NCBI GenBank assembly: GCA_964612455.1
Contig: CAZTCB010000003.1
Coordinates: forward strand, 1 to 64,000
Length of the DNA stretch: 64,000 nt
From: SFEB01 sp964612455
GTDB lineage: Bacteria; Bacillota; Clostridia; Christensenellales; CAG-314
Direction of reading: 5' to 3'
Below, one piece after another: positions 40,457-48,472 of the stretch (positions are counted from its first letter, which is position 1; every line of letters starts with the position of its first letter). A program made the translations under genes and the position numbers. Under the pieces are notes generated by a model. The model had not been told where the DNA came from. It ran no database searches and saw nothing but the letters and a program-made list of their open reading frames with translations.

Positions 40457-40516
40457 CAAGTCCCGCCTTCGGCACCAAATAGGAATAAAACGAACCCGAG
40501 TTGTGGTTCGTTTTTT
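40457..40516 (+). repeat. Direct repeat, copy 2: truncated tRNA-Leu 3' end plus terminator
   Basis: 59 of 60 bases equal to 40318-40377, but without the rest of the tRNA, so it cannot fold as a tRNA. Includes a complete terminator. The following 40517-40638 shows nothing else recognisable. Confidence 0.95.
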
Positions 40517-40638
40517 TAATTCGTTCATTATATAAAATCGGCATTTACGGAAAAAAAACGGGTATTGCATCTATTTCTATCTTTCCGCAATCCTCTGCGG
40601 CGCGTGATATTAAATGTCTTTATCGTTTTGCAATCAAA

Positions 40639-40676
40639 AAAAACACACGAGTAGTTGAGTTATGCCGTGTGTTTTT
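40639..40676. terminator. Bidirectional terminator
   Basis: AAAAACACACG (40639-40649) pairs with CGTGTGTTTTT (40666-40676); ends the leftward nitroreductase gene. Confidence 0.8.
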
Positions 40677-40707
40677 CGCATTTCAGGGCACTTTCGTTGT
40701 GTTTTTA

Positions 40708-41379
40708 TTACAACGCGACAAAGCCGCCGTCGGTCTTTTTGCCGGAAACCGCCTCAAAGTGATACCTCGCTATACCGAGATCCGTTTTTGTGTAAAAACC
40801 TTTTTTTGTTTTCGCATTTACGCTGCCGTCAGGCAAAAGCTCGAAAAAGAATTTTTGTTGATTGACCGCAGTAGGCGCAAGTAAAGCCGCCGCAATACCG
40901 TCCGCAAACCACGTCGGCATATCGTCGGAGCAATTGCACACCGAGCAAATTGGTTTGCTCTTGTGCGGAGTACCCTGCGTAACCCCGTATCCGATAGCGA
41001 TAACGCACCCTTGTTTTTCGCCCTTTAACACCGTCGCTGCGGTTTTACCATGGGTGAGAGCCACCCAACACGTATTCAAACCCATTGCCTGCGCGCTTAA
41101 AACCAGTTTTTCGCCGTAATAACCGAGTTTTTCGTCAAGGTCAGGGGATTTTTTTCCGACGAGGACAACGTAGTTTTTTACTCCGACAAACTTGCCGTAA
41201 TGAGCCATAAAAGAATTGAAACATTTCGGTTCGTCGTAGATAATCTGAATATGCAAGTCGGCGTCGGCATTTATCCTCAATATCAAATCGTCCAATACTG
41301 CGCGTTTTTCTTGTTCGATAGGCTTATCCCGATATTGTCGCACGCTATGACGCATTTGCATGAGTTTTAATATTTCCAT
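40708..41379 (-). CDS. Nitroreductase family protein
   Basis: 223 residues. FMN-binding fold: MRHSVRQYRDKPI at the N-terminus, GYYGEKLVLSAQAMGLNTCWVAL (about 85-107) and VIAIGYGVTQGTPHKSKP. Of the subtype seen as putative TM nitroreductase, with C-terminal LAPTAVNQQKFFFEL. NAD(P)H-dependent reduction is inferred; substrate unknown. AGAGAGG precedes ATG. Cotranscribed with the ArsR-type gene 27 bp upstream. Confidence 0.88.
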   Translation of the reverse strand: MEILKLMQMRHSVRQYRDKPIEQEKRAVLDDLILRINADADLHIQIIYDEPKCFNSFMAHYGKFVGVKNYVVLVGKKSPDLDEKLGYYGEKLVLSAQAMGLNTCWVALTHGKTAATVLKGEKQGCVIAIGYGVTQGTPHKSKPICSVCNCSDDMPTWFADGIAAALLAPTAVNQQKFFFELLPDGSVNAKTKKGFYTKTDLGIARYHFEAVSGKKTDGGFVAL

Positions 41380-41406
41380 TTTATCAACCTCTCTTTTATA
41401 TTATTA

Positions 41407-41763
41407 TCAATCCGCACAGTTTCGCTCCGGCAAACTCCGCGATATTTCCGTCGCAAGCTGCAACATACAAACGAGTTGCTCAAACGCATCTGTTTCGGTA
41501 TCGAAAAAATAGTACGTTTTCGTCCCCTCCTTGCGTACCTTCACTATGCCCGCTTTTTTCATAATCTGCAAATGATGCGATACTGCCGGACGGGAAAGAT
41601 TTGTTTTTTCGGTAATCTCGCACACTCTGACGCCACTGCAACGTCCGATTTTTAGCATTTCCACAATCAAGCGTTGTCTCGTTTCGTCCCCTATCGCGAT
41701 CAACAAATCCGAGCACGCCGAAAAGCCTTCGGCTAAAACGGATATTTTTTCGCGTATTTCCAT
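41407..41763 (-). CDS. ArsR/SmtB family transcriptional regulator
   Basis: 118 residues. Winged helix with IAIGDETRQRLIVEML, recognition region TNLSRPAVSHHLQIMKKAGIVKV and wing KEGTKTYYFFDTE. No classical ELCVCDL metal box, although several Cys (C17, C42, C48) exist, so the signal may be metal, thiol or other. Probably autoregulates through the palindrome at 41782-41797 and controls the nitroreductase. Confidence 0.9.
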   Translation of the reverse strand: MEIREKISVLAEGFSACSDLLIAIGDETRQRLIVEMLKIGRCSGVRVCEITEKTNLSRPAVSHHLQIMKKAGIVKVRKEGTKTYYFFDTETDAFEQLVCMLQLATEISRSLPERNCAD

Positions 41764-41781
41764 TTTCGTTACCTCGCTTTC

Positions 41782-41810
41782 GTTTAAGTATTTAAACCGA
41801 TTTTATTATA
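41782..41810 (-). promoter_or_regulatory. Promoter and operator of arsR-nitroreductase
   Basis: Minus strand TATAAT (41805-41810). A perfect inverted repeat GTTTAA-GTAT-TTAAAC (41782-41797) covers the predicted start site. Confidence 0.65.
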
Positions 41811-41952
41811 ACATAAATTTAAAAAAAATATCATTTGTAAAGAAAATCGAGACGAAAAAGCGTACCGCAAAAAAACACCGCGCTAAACGATGCTTTCGGA
41901 GTGCGCACGACTAACCGTTTTTTCTCGCTTACGCTTAAAAAGAGTAAAAAAA

Positions 41953-41983
41953 AGCCTTGGTTAACTTTCACTACACCAAGGCT
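41953..41983 (-). terminator. Terminator of the tRNA-Ala/Ile unit
   Basis: AGCCTTGGT pairs with ACCAAGGCT; leftward exit has eight T. Confidence 0.85.
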
Positions 41984-41994
41984 ATCTTTATCGA

Positions 41995-42071
41995 TGGTAG
42001 GATTGAGTGGACTCGAACCACCGACCCCCACCTTATCAGGGTGGTGCTCTAACCGACTGAGCTACAATCCT
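41995..42071 (-). tRNA. tRNA-Ile (anticodon GAT)
   Basis: 77 nt. Acceptor AGGATTG pairs with CAATCCT, encoded CCA at 41995-41997. Anticodon loop CTGATAA gives GAT. Seven bases from tRNA-Ala; no rRNA genes flank them. Confidence 0.96.
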
Positions 42072-42078
42072 ATATATA

Positions 42079-42154
42079 TGGTGGAGATAATCGGATTCGA
42101 ACCGATGACCCCTTGCTTGCAAAGCAAGTGCTCTTCCAGCTGAGCTATACCCCC
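42079..42154 (-). tRNA. tRNA-Ala (anticodon TGC)
   Basis: 76 nt. Acceptor GGGGGTA pairs with TATCTCC using two G-U pairs; encoded CCA. Anticodon stem CTTGC/GCAAG around TTTGCAA gives TGC. First gene of a tRNA-Ala/Ile unit. Confidence 0.95.
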
Positions 42155-42185
42155 TCAACGACCTCTCGTCAACTAACGCTTAGAT

Positions 42186-42214
42186 ATAATAACACTTCCG
42201 TCTCGACTTGTCAA
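42186..42214 (-). promoter_or_regulatory. Promoter of tRNA-Ala/Ile
   Basis: Minus strand TTGACA (42209-42214), 17-bp spacer, TATTAT (42186-42191). Confidence 0.85.
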
Positions 42215-42276
42215 ACATTTTGTTACAAAAAATATAAATAATTTCAAAATTATTTTCCTAAATATTACGATATGAC

Positions 42277-42305
42277 TTGAAAAAAAATCCGATTTGATTT
42301 ATACT
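42277..42305 (+). promoter_or_regulatory. Promoter of the phosphofructokinase gene
   Basis: TTGAAA (42277-42282), 17-bp spacer, TATACT (42300-42305). Confidence 0.75.
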
Positions 42306-42336
42306 GTTTACAGTCCGATTTTTGGAGGATAAGAAA

Positions 42337-43584
42337 ATGGAAAAATTAAAAGGCGCTCTCGTGTTTGCCCAATCGGGCGGACCTACGTCCGTCATCAACA
42401 GCAGTGCATGCGGCGTATTTGAAACGGCGTTGAAACAAGACGAAATCACACGCGTGTTGGGTGCACACCACGGTATCAAAGGCGTTTTAAACGACGATTT
42501 ATTTGACATCGGTCGTGAAGACGCGCGGGAAATCGCGCTCCTAAAAACCACCCCCTCGTCCGCGCTCGGCAGCGTCAGGTACAAACTTGCCGATCCGTCG
42601 GTCGACGACACCGATTATCGTCGTATTCTCGAGGTTTTTAAAAAATATAACGTTCGCTATTTTTTGTACAACGGCGGCAACGACAGTATGGACACCTGTT
42701 TTAAAGTCGGCAAGTTTTTGACCGAAAACAACTACCCGTGCCGCGTGATAGGCGTTCCCAAGACGATTGACAACGATCTCGGCTTTACCGACCACTGCCC
42801 CGGTTTCGCAAGCGCCGCCAAGTATATCGCCACGAGTTGTATGGAGCTCACTCTTGACGGCAAAGTATACGACAAAGGCAGTATAGTCATCGTCGAGATA
42901 ATGGGGCGTCACGCCGGTTGGCTCACGGCGGCAAGCTACGTCGCCACTGCAAAAGGTCTCGGTCCCGACCTTATTTACGTCCCCGAGCGGGATTTCGATA
43001 TAGACGAGTTTGTTAAAAAAGTCAAGAGCGTCTACGCCAAAACGGGCAATTGTTTCGTCGCGGTGAGCGAAGGTATCCATGACAAAGACGGCAAATTTAT
43101 CAGCGACTACGCGAAAGTCGTCGAAGATAAAAAAGATATGTTTAACCACACTCAACTCGGAGGCGTTTGCTCGTACCTCGCCAACATAGTTAAGGCGGAA
43201 ACGGGTGCGAAAGTACGTGCGATAGAATTGAGCCTTCTCCAACGTTGCGCGGCGCACTGCGCTTCGGCAACCGACGTAGAAGAAGCGTACGAGGCTGGCA
43301 AAGCAGCCGTTTTGACGGCGATAAACGGAAAAAGCGGCGTAATGACCGCGTTTAAACGCAGTTTGGTCGACGGCAAATACGTTTGTTCGATAGACGAAAT
43401 TGACCTGTCTAAAGTAGCCAACTACGAGAAAAAACTCCCCGACGAGTACGTGACCGCCGACGGCACGGGCATCACGCCCGCGTTTTTGGATTACGTTTTG
43501 CCGTTGATAAACGGCGAAAGTCGCCCTCCTTTTGTCGACGGCGTGCCTCGTTTTGCAAATCTCAAAAAAATCAAGGCGGAATAA
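42337..43584 (+). CDS. pfp: PPi-type 6-phosphofructokinase
   Basis: 415 residues. Phosphorylates fructose 6-phosphate in glycolysis. FAQSGGPTSVINSSACGVF at the N-terminus, YNGGNDSMDTCFKVGKFL (GGNDS rather than GGDGS), GVPKTIDNDLGFTDHCPGFASAAKY with the PPi-specific Lys, and EIMGRHAGWLTAAS. These indicate pyrophosphate as donor, which saves ATP; donor is inferred from the motifs. ATG 42337 follows GGAGG by nine bases. Confidence 0.92.
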   Translation: MEKLKGALVFAQSGGPTSVINSSACGVFETALKQDEITRVLGAHHGIKGVLNDDLFDIGREDAREIALLKTTPSSALGSVRYKLADPSVDDTDYRRILEVFKKYNVRYFLYNGGNDSMDTCFKVGKFLTENNYPCRVIGVPKTIDNDLGFTDHCPGFASAAKYIATSCMELTLDGKVYDKGSIVIVEIMGRHAGWLTAASYVATAKGLGPDLIYVPERDFDIDEFVKKVKSVYAKTGNCFVAVSEGIHDKDGKFISDYAKVVEDKKDMFNHTQLGGVCSYLANIVKAETGAKVRAIELSLLQRCAAHCASATDVEEAYEAGKAAVLTAINGKSGVMTAFKRSLVDGKYVCSIDEIDLSKVANYEKKLPDEYVTADGTGITPAFLDYVLPLINGESRPPFVDGVPRFANLKKIKAE

Positions 43585-43656
43585 AACGGTTTTGTTTTAC
43601 GGCGACAAATCAGTCGGTTTTGTTTTAATCGTCGCCGCAACCCGCAAGAAAAAAAA

Positions 43657-43696
43657 CGTTGCCGATTTAAAAAATCGGCAACGACGGTTTTTTCTT
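43657..43696 (+). terminator. Terminator of pfp
   Basis: CGTTGCCGATTT (43657-43668) pairs with AAATCGGCAACG (43672-43683), then ACGG and a T-rich tract to 43700. Confidence 0.75.
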
Positions 43697-43710
43697 TTTT
43701 CTCTCGTTTC

Positions 43711-43787
43711 GTACCCGTAGTGTAATTGGATAACATTACGGCCTCCGACGCCGTCGAGTCCGGGTTCGAGCCCCGGCGGGTACACCA
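43711..43787 (+). tRNA. tRNA-Arg (anticodon CCG)
   Basis: 77 nt. Acceptor GTACCCG pairs with CGGGTAC, encoded CCA (43785-43787). Anticodon stem ACGGC/GCCGT around CTCCGAC gives CCG. No promoter hexamers are visible between it and the pfp terminator. Confidence 0.95.
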
Positions 43788-43789
43788 CT

Positions 43790-43834
43790 GCAAAGAGTCC
43801 TTGAATGCTTAAACGGCGTTCAAGGACTCTTTGC
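43790..43834 (+). terminator. Long perfect hairpin after tRNA-Arg
   Basis: GCAAAGAGTCCTTGAA (43790-43805) pairs perfectly with TTCAAGGACTCTTTGC (43819-43834); the T run is missing, so strength is uncertain. Confidence 0.65.
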
Positions 43835-43873
43835 GATTAAAAAAGTTTTTCAATTTTAAATAACGCTTTTATC

Positions 43874-44455
43874 TCAGACAGTACGATTGTTTTCGTTACC
43901 GATATCTTCGTACGATATTTTCATGTCGATAAAAGCGGCGTAGCGTTTTTGGATAAATTTTATCTCACGCGTCTTAAAGAAAAACACGTCTACCGCTTCC
44001 CACAAAAAAACCCATGCGGCTATATCGACTACCTCCGACCAGATAACGCTTTCATACCTATACTCGAGCCAAACGGAAAAAGCCAATACCAGTACGCCGA
44101 GTATCGCCAAAATCAACGCGACAAATCCGAGATGCCTTAACTCTCTTTTATTTTCGGCGTAGCGTTCGGCATAATACTTTTTTACGGCGGCGGCGTAAAC
44201 GATTTTTTCTCCGTCGTCTATACAATCGCTCTTTATATGCAATGCCAATTGTTCGTTTGGCAAAACTCCGCGCGCTGTGTTTTCTAAAAAACATGCGACT
44301 TCGTCACTGACAACCGGCGTATCGCTTGCCGAAAAAACGGACAGAAAGTCGGCGTCGTCCTTGACGTGCATATCAATAATCACGCGACCTTCGTCGTCGC
44401 GCGGATACAGGGTATTTAAAAAGTTTTTAAAACGTATATTTTTTAACGGTTTCAT
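43874..44455 (-). CDS. Hypothetical membrane protein
   Basis: 193 residues. A soluble N-terminal half is followed by two hydrophobic segments (about 108-128, LGFVALILAILGVLVLAFSV, and about 140-158) and a basic end. YRYESVIWSEVVDIAAWVFLWEAVDVFFF is conserved wording in uncharacterised Firmicute proteins. No clear ribosome site. Follows the YugP-like gene by 49 bp. Confidence 0.75.
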   Translation of the reverse strand: MKPLKNIRFKNFLNTLYPRDDEGRVIIDMHVKDDADFLSVFSASDTPVVSDEVACFLENTARGVLPNEQLALHIKSDCIDDGEKIVYAAAVKKYYAERYAENKRELRHLGFVALILAILGVLVLAFSVWLEYRYESVIWSEVVDIAAWVFLWEAVDVFFFKTREIKFIQKRYAAFIDMKISYEDIGNENNRTV

Positions 44456-44504
44456 CTGTATTTTTCTCGTTTAAAACAATCTCGAGTTTTTATCTCCACA
44501 ACCG

Positions 44505-45242
44505 TCAACGACGACTGGATCTCCTTCCGAATATCGTCAGAACGTAAAGCAAAAAACGCAAAAAGTAAACTAAAGAGGTCAACAACGACGCAAGATACGT
44601 GAGGGCGGCGGCGGACAGCACCTTGCTTGCGCCGGGGAGTTCGTCCCGAGTCAATATTCCTTCCGCAACGAGCATTTTTTTCGCACGGCGACTTGCGTCT
44701 ATCTCAACGGGTAGCGTCACCAAGGCGAACAAAAACGATCCTCCGTACAACGCCACTCCGACCAAAGCGACGTAAAAACCGACGCTTTCTTCGGCGGTCG
44801 CCGAAAACAAATCAATAAAAAGCCCTATCAGTACCAACGGCAGCGCAAGTCTCGAGCCAAAATTTACGATGGGAACGAGCGCAGTACGAATATGATAAAA
44901 AACATATCCCTTTTTGCGTTGAACGGCGTGCCCCGTTTCGTGAGCGGCGACGGCAACCGCAGCCAAAGAGTAACTGCCGAAAGTAGATTCCGAAAGATTT
45001 ATTATTTTTTTACGCGGATTATAGTGATCGGTCAATCTGCCTCTCACCCGTCCTACCGAAATATCGCGCAACCCGTTGACGCCCAACAGTCTCACCGCCG
45101 TATCGTACCCCGTCATTCGCGAATGGGTAGAAACGCGGTCGTATTTTGAAAAAGCATTGTTTATTTTTGCACTTGCGACGGCGGAAAAAATAACGCAAAT
45201 CGTCATTGCCGCCAAAAACCAGATATAATCACGCAATAACAC
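44505..45242 (-). CDS. YugP-family zinc metallopeptidase
   Basis: 245 residues, GTG start with GGAGG six bases upstream. Membrane segments at about 5-25, 120-145, 155-180 and 218-240. The zinc-binding HETGHAVQ (about 101-108) is HExxH; EIDASRRA (about 185) gives the likely third ligand. Family of neutral zinc metallopeptidases with unknown substrates. Confidence 0.88.
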   Translation of the reverse strand: MLLRDYIWFLAAMTICVIFSAVASAKINNAFSKYDRVSTHSRMTGYDTAVRLLGVNGLRDISVGRVRGRLTDHYNPRKKIINLSESTFGSYSLAAVAVAAHETGHAVQRKKGYVFYHIRTALVPIVNFGSRLALPLVLIGLFIDLFSATAEESVGFYVALVGVALYGGSFLFALVTLPVEIDASRRAKKMLVAEGILTRDELPGASKVLSAAALTYLASLLTSLVYFLRFLLYVLTIFGRRSSRR

Positions 45243-45284
45243 GACATTCCTCCTTTTAAACTATATCCTTTTATTTCCGCTTTT

Positions 45285-45313
45285 ATTCTATATCTTTACG
45301 TTCGTAAAGTCAA
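45285..45313 (-). promoter_or_regulatory. Promoter of the YugP-like gene with palindrome in the spacer
   Basis: Minus strand TTGACT (45308-45313), 17-bp spacer, TAGAAT (45285-45290). CTTTACG-TT-CGTAAAG (45294-45309), a perfect 16-bp palindrome, fills the spacer. Confidence 0.7.
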
Positions 45314-45348
45314 GTGCGACGGATATCGGTTTTAAAAAAAAAGTCAAA

Positions 45349-45368
45349 AACGGCTTTTTTGTTCCGTT
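45349..45368 (-). terminator. Weak terminator
   Basis: AACGG and CCGTT around a 10-nt A-rich loop, with T-rich exit leftward; downstream of the SLOG gene. Confidence 0.45.
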
Positions 45369-45375
45369 GTACGCA

Positions 45376-45936
45376 TTAATCCTCGTCCTCGGCGACGTTT
45401 ATAATCGTTTTGCCGTTTTTCAGTGCATACGCATGCGCAAGCGCCGTCCCCGAGCGGCGAAAACCGAAAGTCTCTTTTGCAGGCGACGCGACTCCGTCCG
45501 ACTCGCCGTCATTACGATAATAAAATACGCAACAATCGCTGTCGTCAATCATCGCTTTGTTTCTTTCGACGTAACTCGCTTTGCCCGCCGCGTATTTAGT
45601 CTCGTGCTCCACCTCTGTTTCGACGCCCAGCAAAGTTACTTTTTTATTGCATATATCCGCGTATATTTTTTCCCACTTTTTTCTTTCCGACTCCAATATA
45701 CACGTTTCGCTGCCGCAAGTATACGCTCTCCTCTCTATCTGAGGATAAAGCTCCTTAAGCTCCGTCACCGACGCATGGCACAACGCGTCAAAATTACTGC
45801 GACTGCCAAATAAAAATACGGTAACGCCCTCTTTTAAAATTAAATTTTCGATACAATCTCTTACTCGTTTTTTTAAGTTTTCCGTGATTTTTACGTCCCG
45901 ATGACCGAAAAACGCACATACTTTTATTTTTGACAC
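45376..45936 (-). CDS. SLOG/DUF1273-like nucleotide-binding protein
   Basis: 186 residues, GTG start. CAFFGHRDV near the N-terminus and VTVFLFGSRSNFDALCHASVTELKELYPQI fit the Rossmann-like SLOG (YpsA/DUF1273) fold. SGTALAHAYALKNGKTIINV at the end is a second typical block. Such proteins probably bind nucleotide-derived ligands. Isolated gene; function unknown. Confidence 0.82.
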   Translation of the reverse strand: MSKIKVCAFFGHRDVKITENLKKRVRDCIENLILKEGVTVFLFGSRSNFDALCHASVTELKELYPQIERRAYTCGSETCILESERKKWEKIYADICNKKVTLLGVETEVEHETKYAAGKASYVERNKAMIDDSDCCVFYYRNDGESDGVASPAKETFGFRRSGTALAHAYALKNGKTIINVAEDED

Positions 45937-46117
45937 TTTCGACTACTCCGTAACTCCGTTTTTATTTTAATGAATACTCTCGCTCTATTATACCACAATT
46001 TTTATGTTTATTGGTATTCGTTTTGATTATTTGAGAGAAAATTTATGTGCGTGAGTTTTTACGCGAAAATCATTATTAATCTATAATTATTGTTGCATTA
46101 GGCATACGGAGTTTGCT

Positions 46118-46417
46118 ATGGATATTAAGGAAATTTTGTCAAGAATAGGATACGTAAGAAACAAAGCCAATTTGTCTGCGCGAGAAGTAAGCCAACGCAT
46201 GGGAATGAGTCCTCAGTACGTCGCTCAACTCGAAAGCGGCAGAATCGTTTTGACGGTAGAAAAGCTGTTGTCGATACTGGAGATATGCGAGTTTCCCGTA
46301 GAAAGATTTTTCAGTACCGACATCGCCGACTACGATTTGGACATCGAGTTAAAAAACCTGATAGAAGCGTTACCGACCGACAAAAAGAAACATATCGTAG
46401 AATTTATAAAAAAATGA
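46118..46417 (+). CDS. XRE-family HTH regulator
   Basis: 99 residues. Single HTH: VRNKANLSAREVSQRMGMSPQYVAQLESGRIVLTVEKLLSILEIC (about 12-57), followed by a short acidic/basic tail. Monocistronic, CGGAG upstream of ATG, weak promoter with TATAAT at 46082-46087. A 40-bp palindrome follows the gene. Targets unknown. Confidence 0.88.
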   Translation: MDIKEILSRIGYVRNKANLSAREVSQRMGMSPQYVAQLESGRIVLTVEKLLSILEICEFPVERFFSTDIADYDLDIELKNLIEALPTDKKKHIVEFIKK

Positions 46418-46447
46418 TTTATATTTAAATCCGTATTTTTCTATACA

Positions 46448-46487
46448 AATTACAAGTCCGTGTTCGTACGAACACGGACTTGTAATT
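46448..46487. repeat. Perfect 40-bp palindrome
   Basis: Both halves are exact (20 + 20 bp, centre GTAC at 46466-46469). It has no loop and no T run. It lies between convergent HTH and rho genes. Could be a transcription end or a protein-binding site. The rest of 46488-46644 shows no gene. Confidence 0.85.
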
Positions 46488-46644
46488 ACCGTTAAATTAT
46501 AAAAAAGAAAACGCAATATAACTGACGCAAATCGTCTTAGCGTTTAAAACAAACGTTTTGTCCGACGCTCGCCGATGGTACAAAATTTTTAGTTTTTAAA
46601 GCGCGCAGGGAAAAATTTAACCGATTGTCAATTGCTAAACCGAT

Positions 46645-48261
46645 TTACTTGCGCTTATTCAGCACCTTTAACATATCGAAAAACTCGTCGTTGTCGGACG
46701 TGTGCATCAACATATCTATCAATTGACGACAAGCGTCCTGATTGGCAGTATCGGCGAGTTCGCGTCTGACCATCCACATTCCCTCGAGTTCTTTTTGGGT
46801 GAGTAGCATTTCTTCGCGACGAGTCCCGCTCTTTCTTAAATCGATGGAAGGAAAAATCCTGCGGTCGGCAAGCTCTCTGTCGAGATGAATTTCCATATTG
46901 CCCGTCCCTTTAAATTCCTCGTAAATAATATCGTCCATACGGCTACCCGTGTCCACCAAAGCGGTGGCAAGAATGGTAAGACTACCGCCGTTGACAACCC
47001 TGCGAGCCGAACCGAAAAACGCCTTCGGCTCTTCTAACGCGGCTATATCCAGTCCTCCCGACAACGTACGGCCGCTGTTTTCGGCTGTTTTATTGTATGC
47101 GCGCGCGAGTCGAGTAATGCTGTCCACCAAAATCAAAACGTTTTGTCCTTGTTCTACGCGGTGTTTGGCGTTGCACAATACCAGCTCCGAAACGGAAATA
47201 TGATGAAACGGCGTCTGGTCAAACGTACTGTAAACTACTTCCGCATCGGGAATGCTCTCTTTTAAATCGGTTACTTCTTCGGGGCGTTCGTCAATGAGAA
47301 GGACAAAAACTTTGATATCTTTACCGTATGTTTTTATAACCGATCTCGCGATATTTTTCAGCAACGTAGTCTTGCCCGTTTTCGGAGGAGCGACAATCAA
47401 TCCCCTTTGCCCCATACCTATCGGAGCGACGATATCTATGGCGCGCAAAGAGTAATCGTATTTATCCGCGCCATTTGACAACACTATCCTCTCTTTGGGG
47501 TACGCCGCGGAAAAATCGCCGAAATAAGGACGTCTGCCCAAGGCACTGCAAGGTTCGTCGTTGACGGAATGAATAAAAATCAACGAAGGAGCACGGTTTT
47601 TATCGTATATCCTCGCCGTGCAGTCCAACTTGTCGCCCTGTCTCAAATTAAACCGCCTTATTTGTTGCGCACCGACGTAAACGTCGTTTTTAGACTGGTA
47701 AAAATTGACCGTCCTTAAAAACCCGAACCCGTCGGGTGCAATCTCGAGTATACCCGAAATCCTGATATCGTTGTCTTTAGGCACATGGGGCTGTTCTTGC
47801 TCGTCAACCGTGCGATCGGGCAAAACGTCGCCGTAAAAGTCGCTTTTACCCTTCTCGTCGATATCATCTATCTCTCGCTGAGAAGGACAACTCAAATCGA
47901 CGTCCGCGACGTCGTCCGTCTGCTTGACACCGTAGTCGAGATTGTCCGTCGAGACGGTCTTTTTCGTATCGGAGAGAGGAACTACCTTTGTCTTTACCTT
48001 ACGCCCGCGTACGCTGATTGACGGTTCGTCCCTGCCGTCCTGAATATTCAGAATGCATTGGATGAGTTGCTCCATGTTTTTACTCGACGGTGACTTTACT
48101 CCCTTTACTCTGCCTATCGTCCGCAACTGCGTAACGAGGCTCATTTTACGTAATTCTTCTTCCGTATATTGAGTATCGAGAATTTCTTCCGCCTCAGCCG
48201 TCGTCATGTTGTTGTTTTGAGCAACTTTGTTGATATAATCCGAGTCATATTTCCGAATCAT
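46645..48261 (-). CDS. rho: Transcription termination factor Rho
   Basis: 538 residues, longer than the 420 of E. coli because of an N-terminal helical segment (1-60) and a charged insertion (about 70-165). RNA-binding OB fold at about 167-230 (GILEIAPDGFGFLR). RecA-like core: VAPPKTGKTTLLKNIA (about 290-305), LIDERPEEV, ILVDSITRLARAYN and arginine-finger region RRIFPSIDLRKSGTRRE. The GGAGG site precedes ATG. Strong promoter at 48333-48360. Confidence 0.97.
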   Translation of the reverse strand: MIRKYDSDYINKVAQNNNMTTAEAEEILDTQYTEEELRKMSLVTQLRTIGRVKGVKSPSSKNMEQLIQCILNIQDGRDEPSISVRGRKVKTKVVPLSDTKKTVSTDNLDYGVKQTDDVADVDLSCPSQREIDDIDEKGKSDFYGDVLPDRTVDEQEQPHVPKDNDIRISGILEIAPDGFGFLRTVNFYQSKNDVYVGAQQIRRFNLRQGDKLDCTARIYDKNRAPSLIFIHSVNDEPCSALGRRPYFGDFSAAYPKERIVLSNGADKYDYSLRAIDIVAPIGMGQRGLIVAPPKTGKTTLLKNIARSVIKTYGKDIKVFVLLIDERPEEVTDLKESIPDAEVVYSTFDQTPFHHISVSELVLCNAKHRVEQGQNVLILVDSITRLARAYNKTAENSGRTLSGGLDIAALEEPKAFFGSARRVVNGGSLTILATALVDTGSRMDDIIYEEFKGTGNMEIHLDRELADRRIFPSIDLRKSGTRREEMLLTQKELEGMWMVRRELADTANQDACRQLIDMLMHTSDNDEFFDMLKVLNKRK

Positions 48262-48332
48262 AAAACCCTCCGAAAAAACAAAAAGAAAATTAAAAAACCA
48301 ATTTTAAAATAAAATACGATTTAATTGTTTGC

Positions 48333-48360
48333 ATTATACCACCTCTTTAATAAAAAGTAA
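48333..48360 (-). promoter_or_regulatory. rho promoter
   Basis: Minus strand TTACTT (48355-48360), 16-bp spacer, extended -10 TGG-TATAAT (48333-48338); leader about 65 nt, AT-rich. Confidence 0.75.
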
Positions 48361-48450
48361 ACCGTTTAACAAATTAATATTCACTCAACTTGTCGCCGTT
48401 TTTATCCTATCCGACAAAAAGGCCCGCTTTCAAAGCGCGTCGGACAACGA

Positions 48451-48472
48451 AAAAAGAGCCTTTCGGCTCTCA
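48451..48472 (-). terminator. Terminator of the SSB-like gene
   Basis: AGAGCC-GAAA-GGCTCT (GNRA-type loop) followed by six T, leftward; overlaps the stop codon. Confidence 0.88.

Noticed and set aside
40229..40482. Short plus-strand frames over tRNA-Leu(CAA)
   Set aside because: They are translations of the tRNA and its repeated 3' end.
42541..43257. Minus-strand frame of 238 codons opposite pfp
   Set aside because: Shadow of a well-defined enzyme gene.
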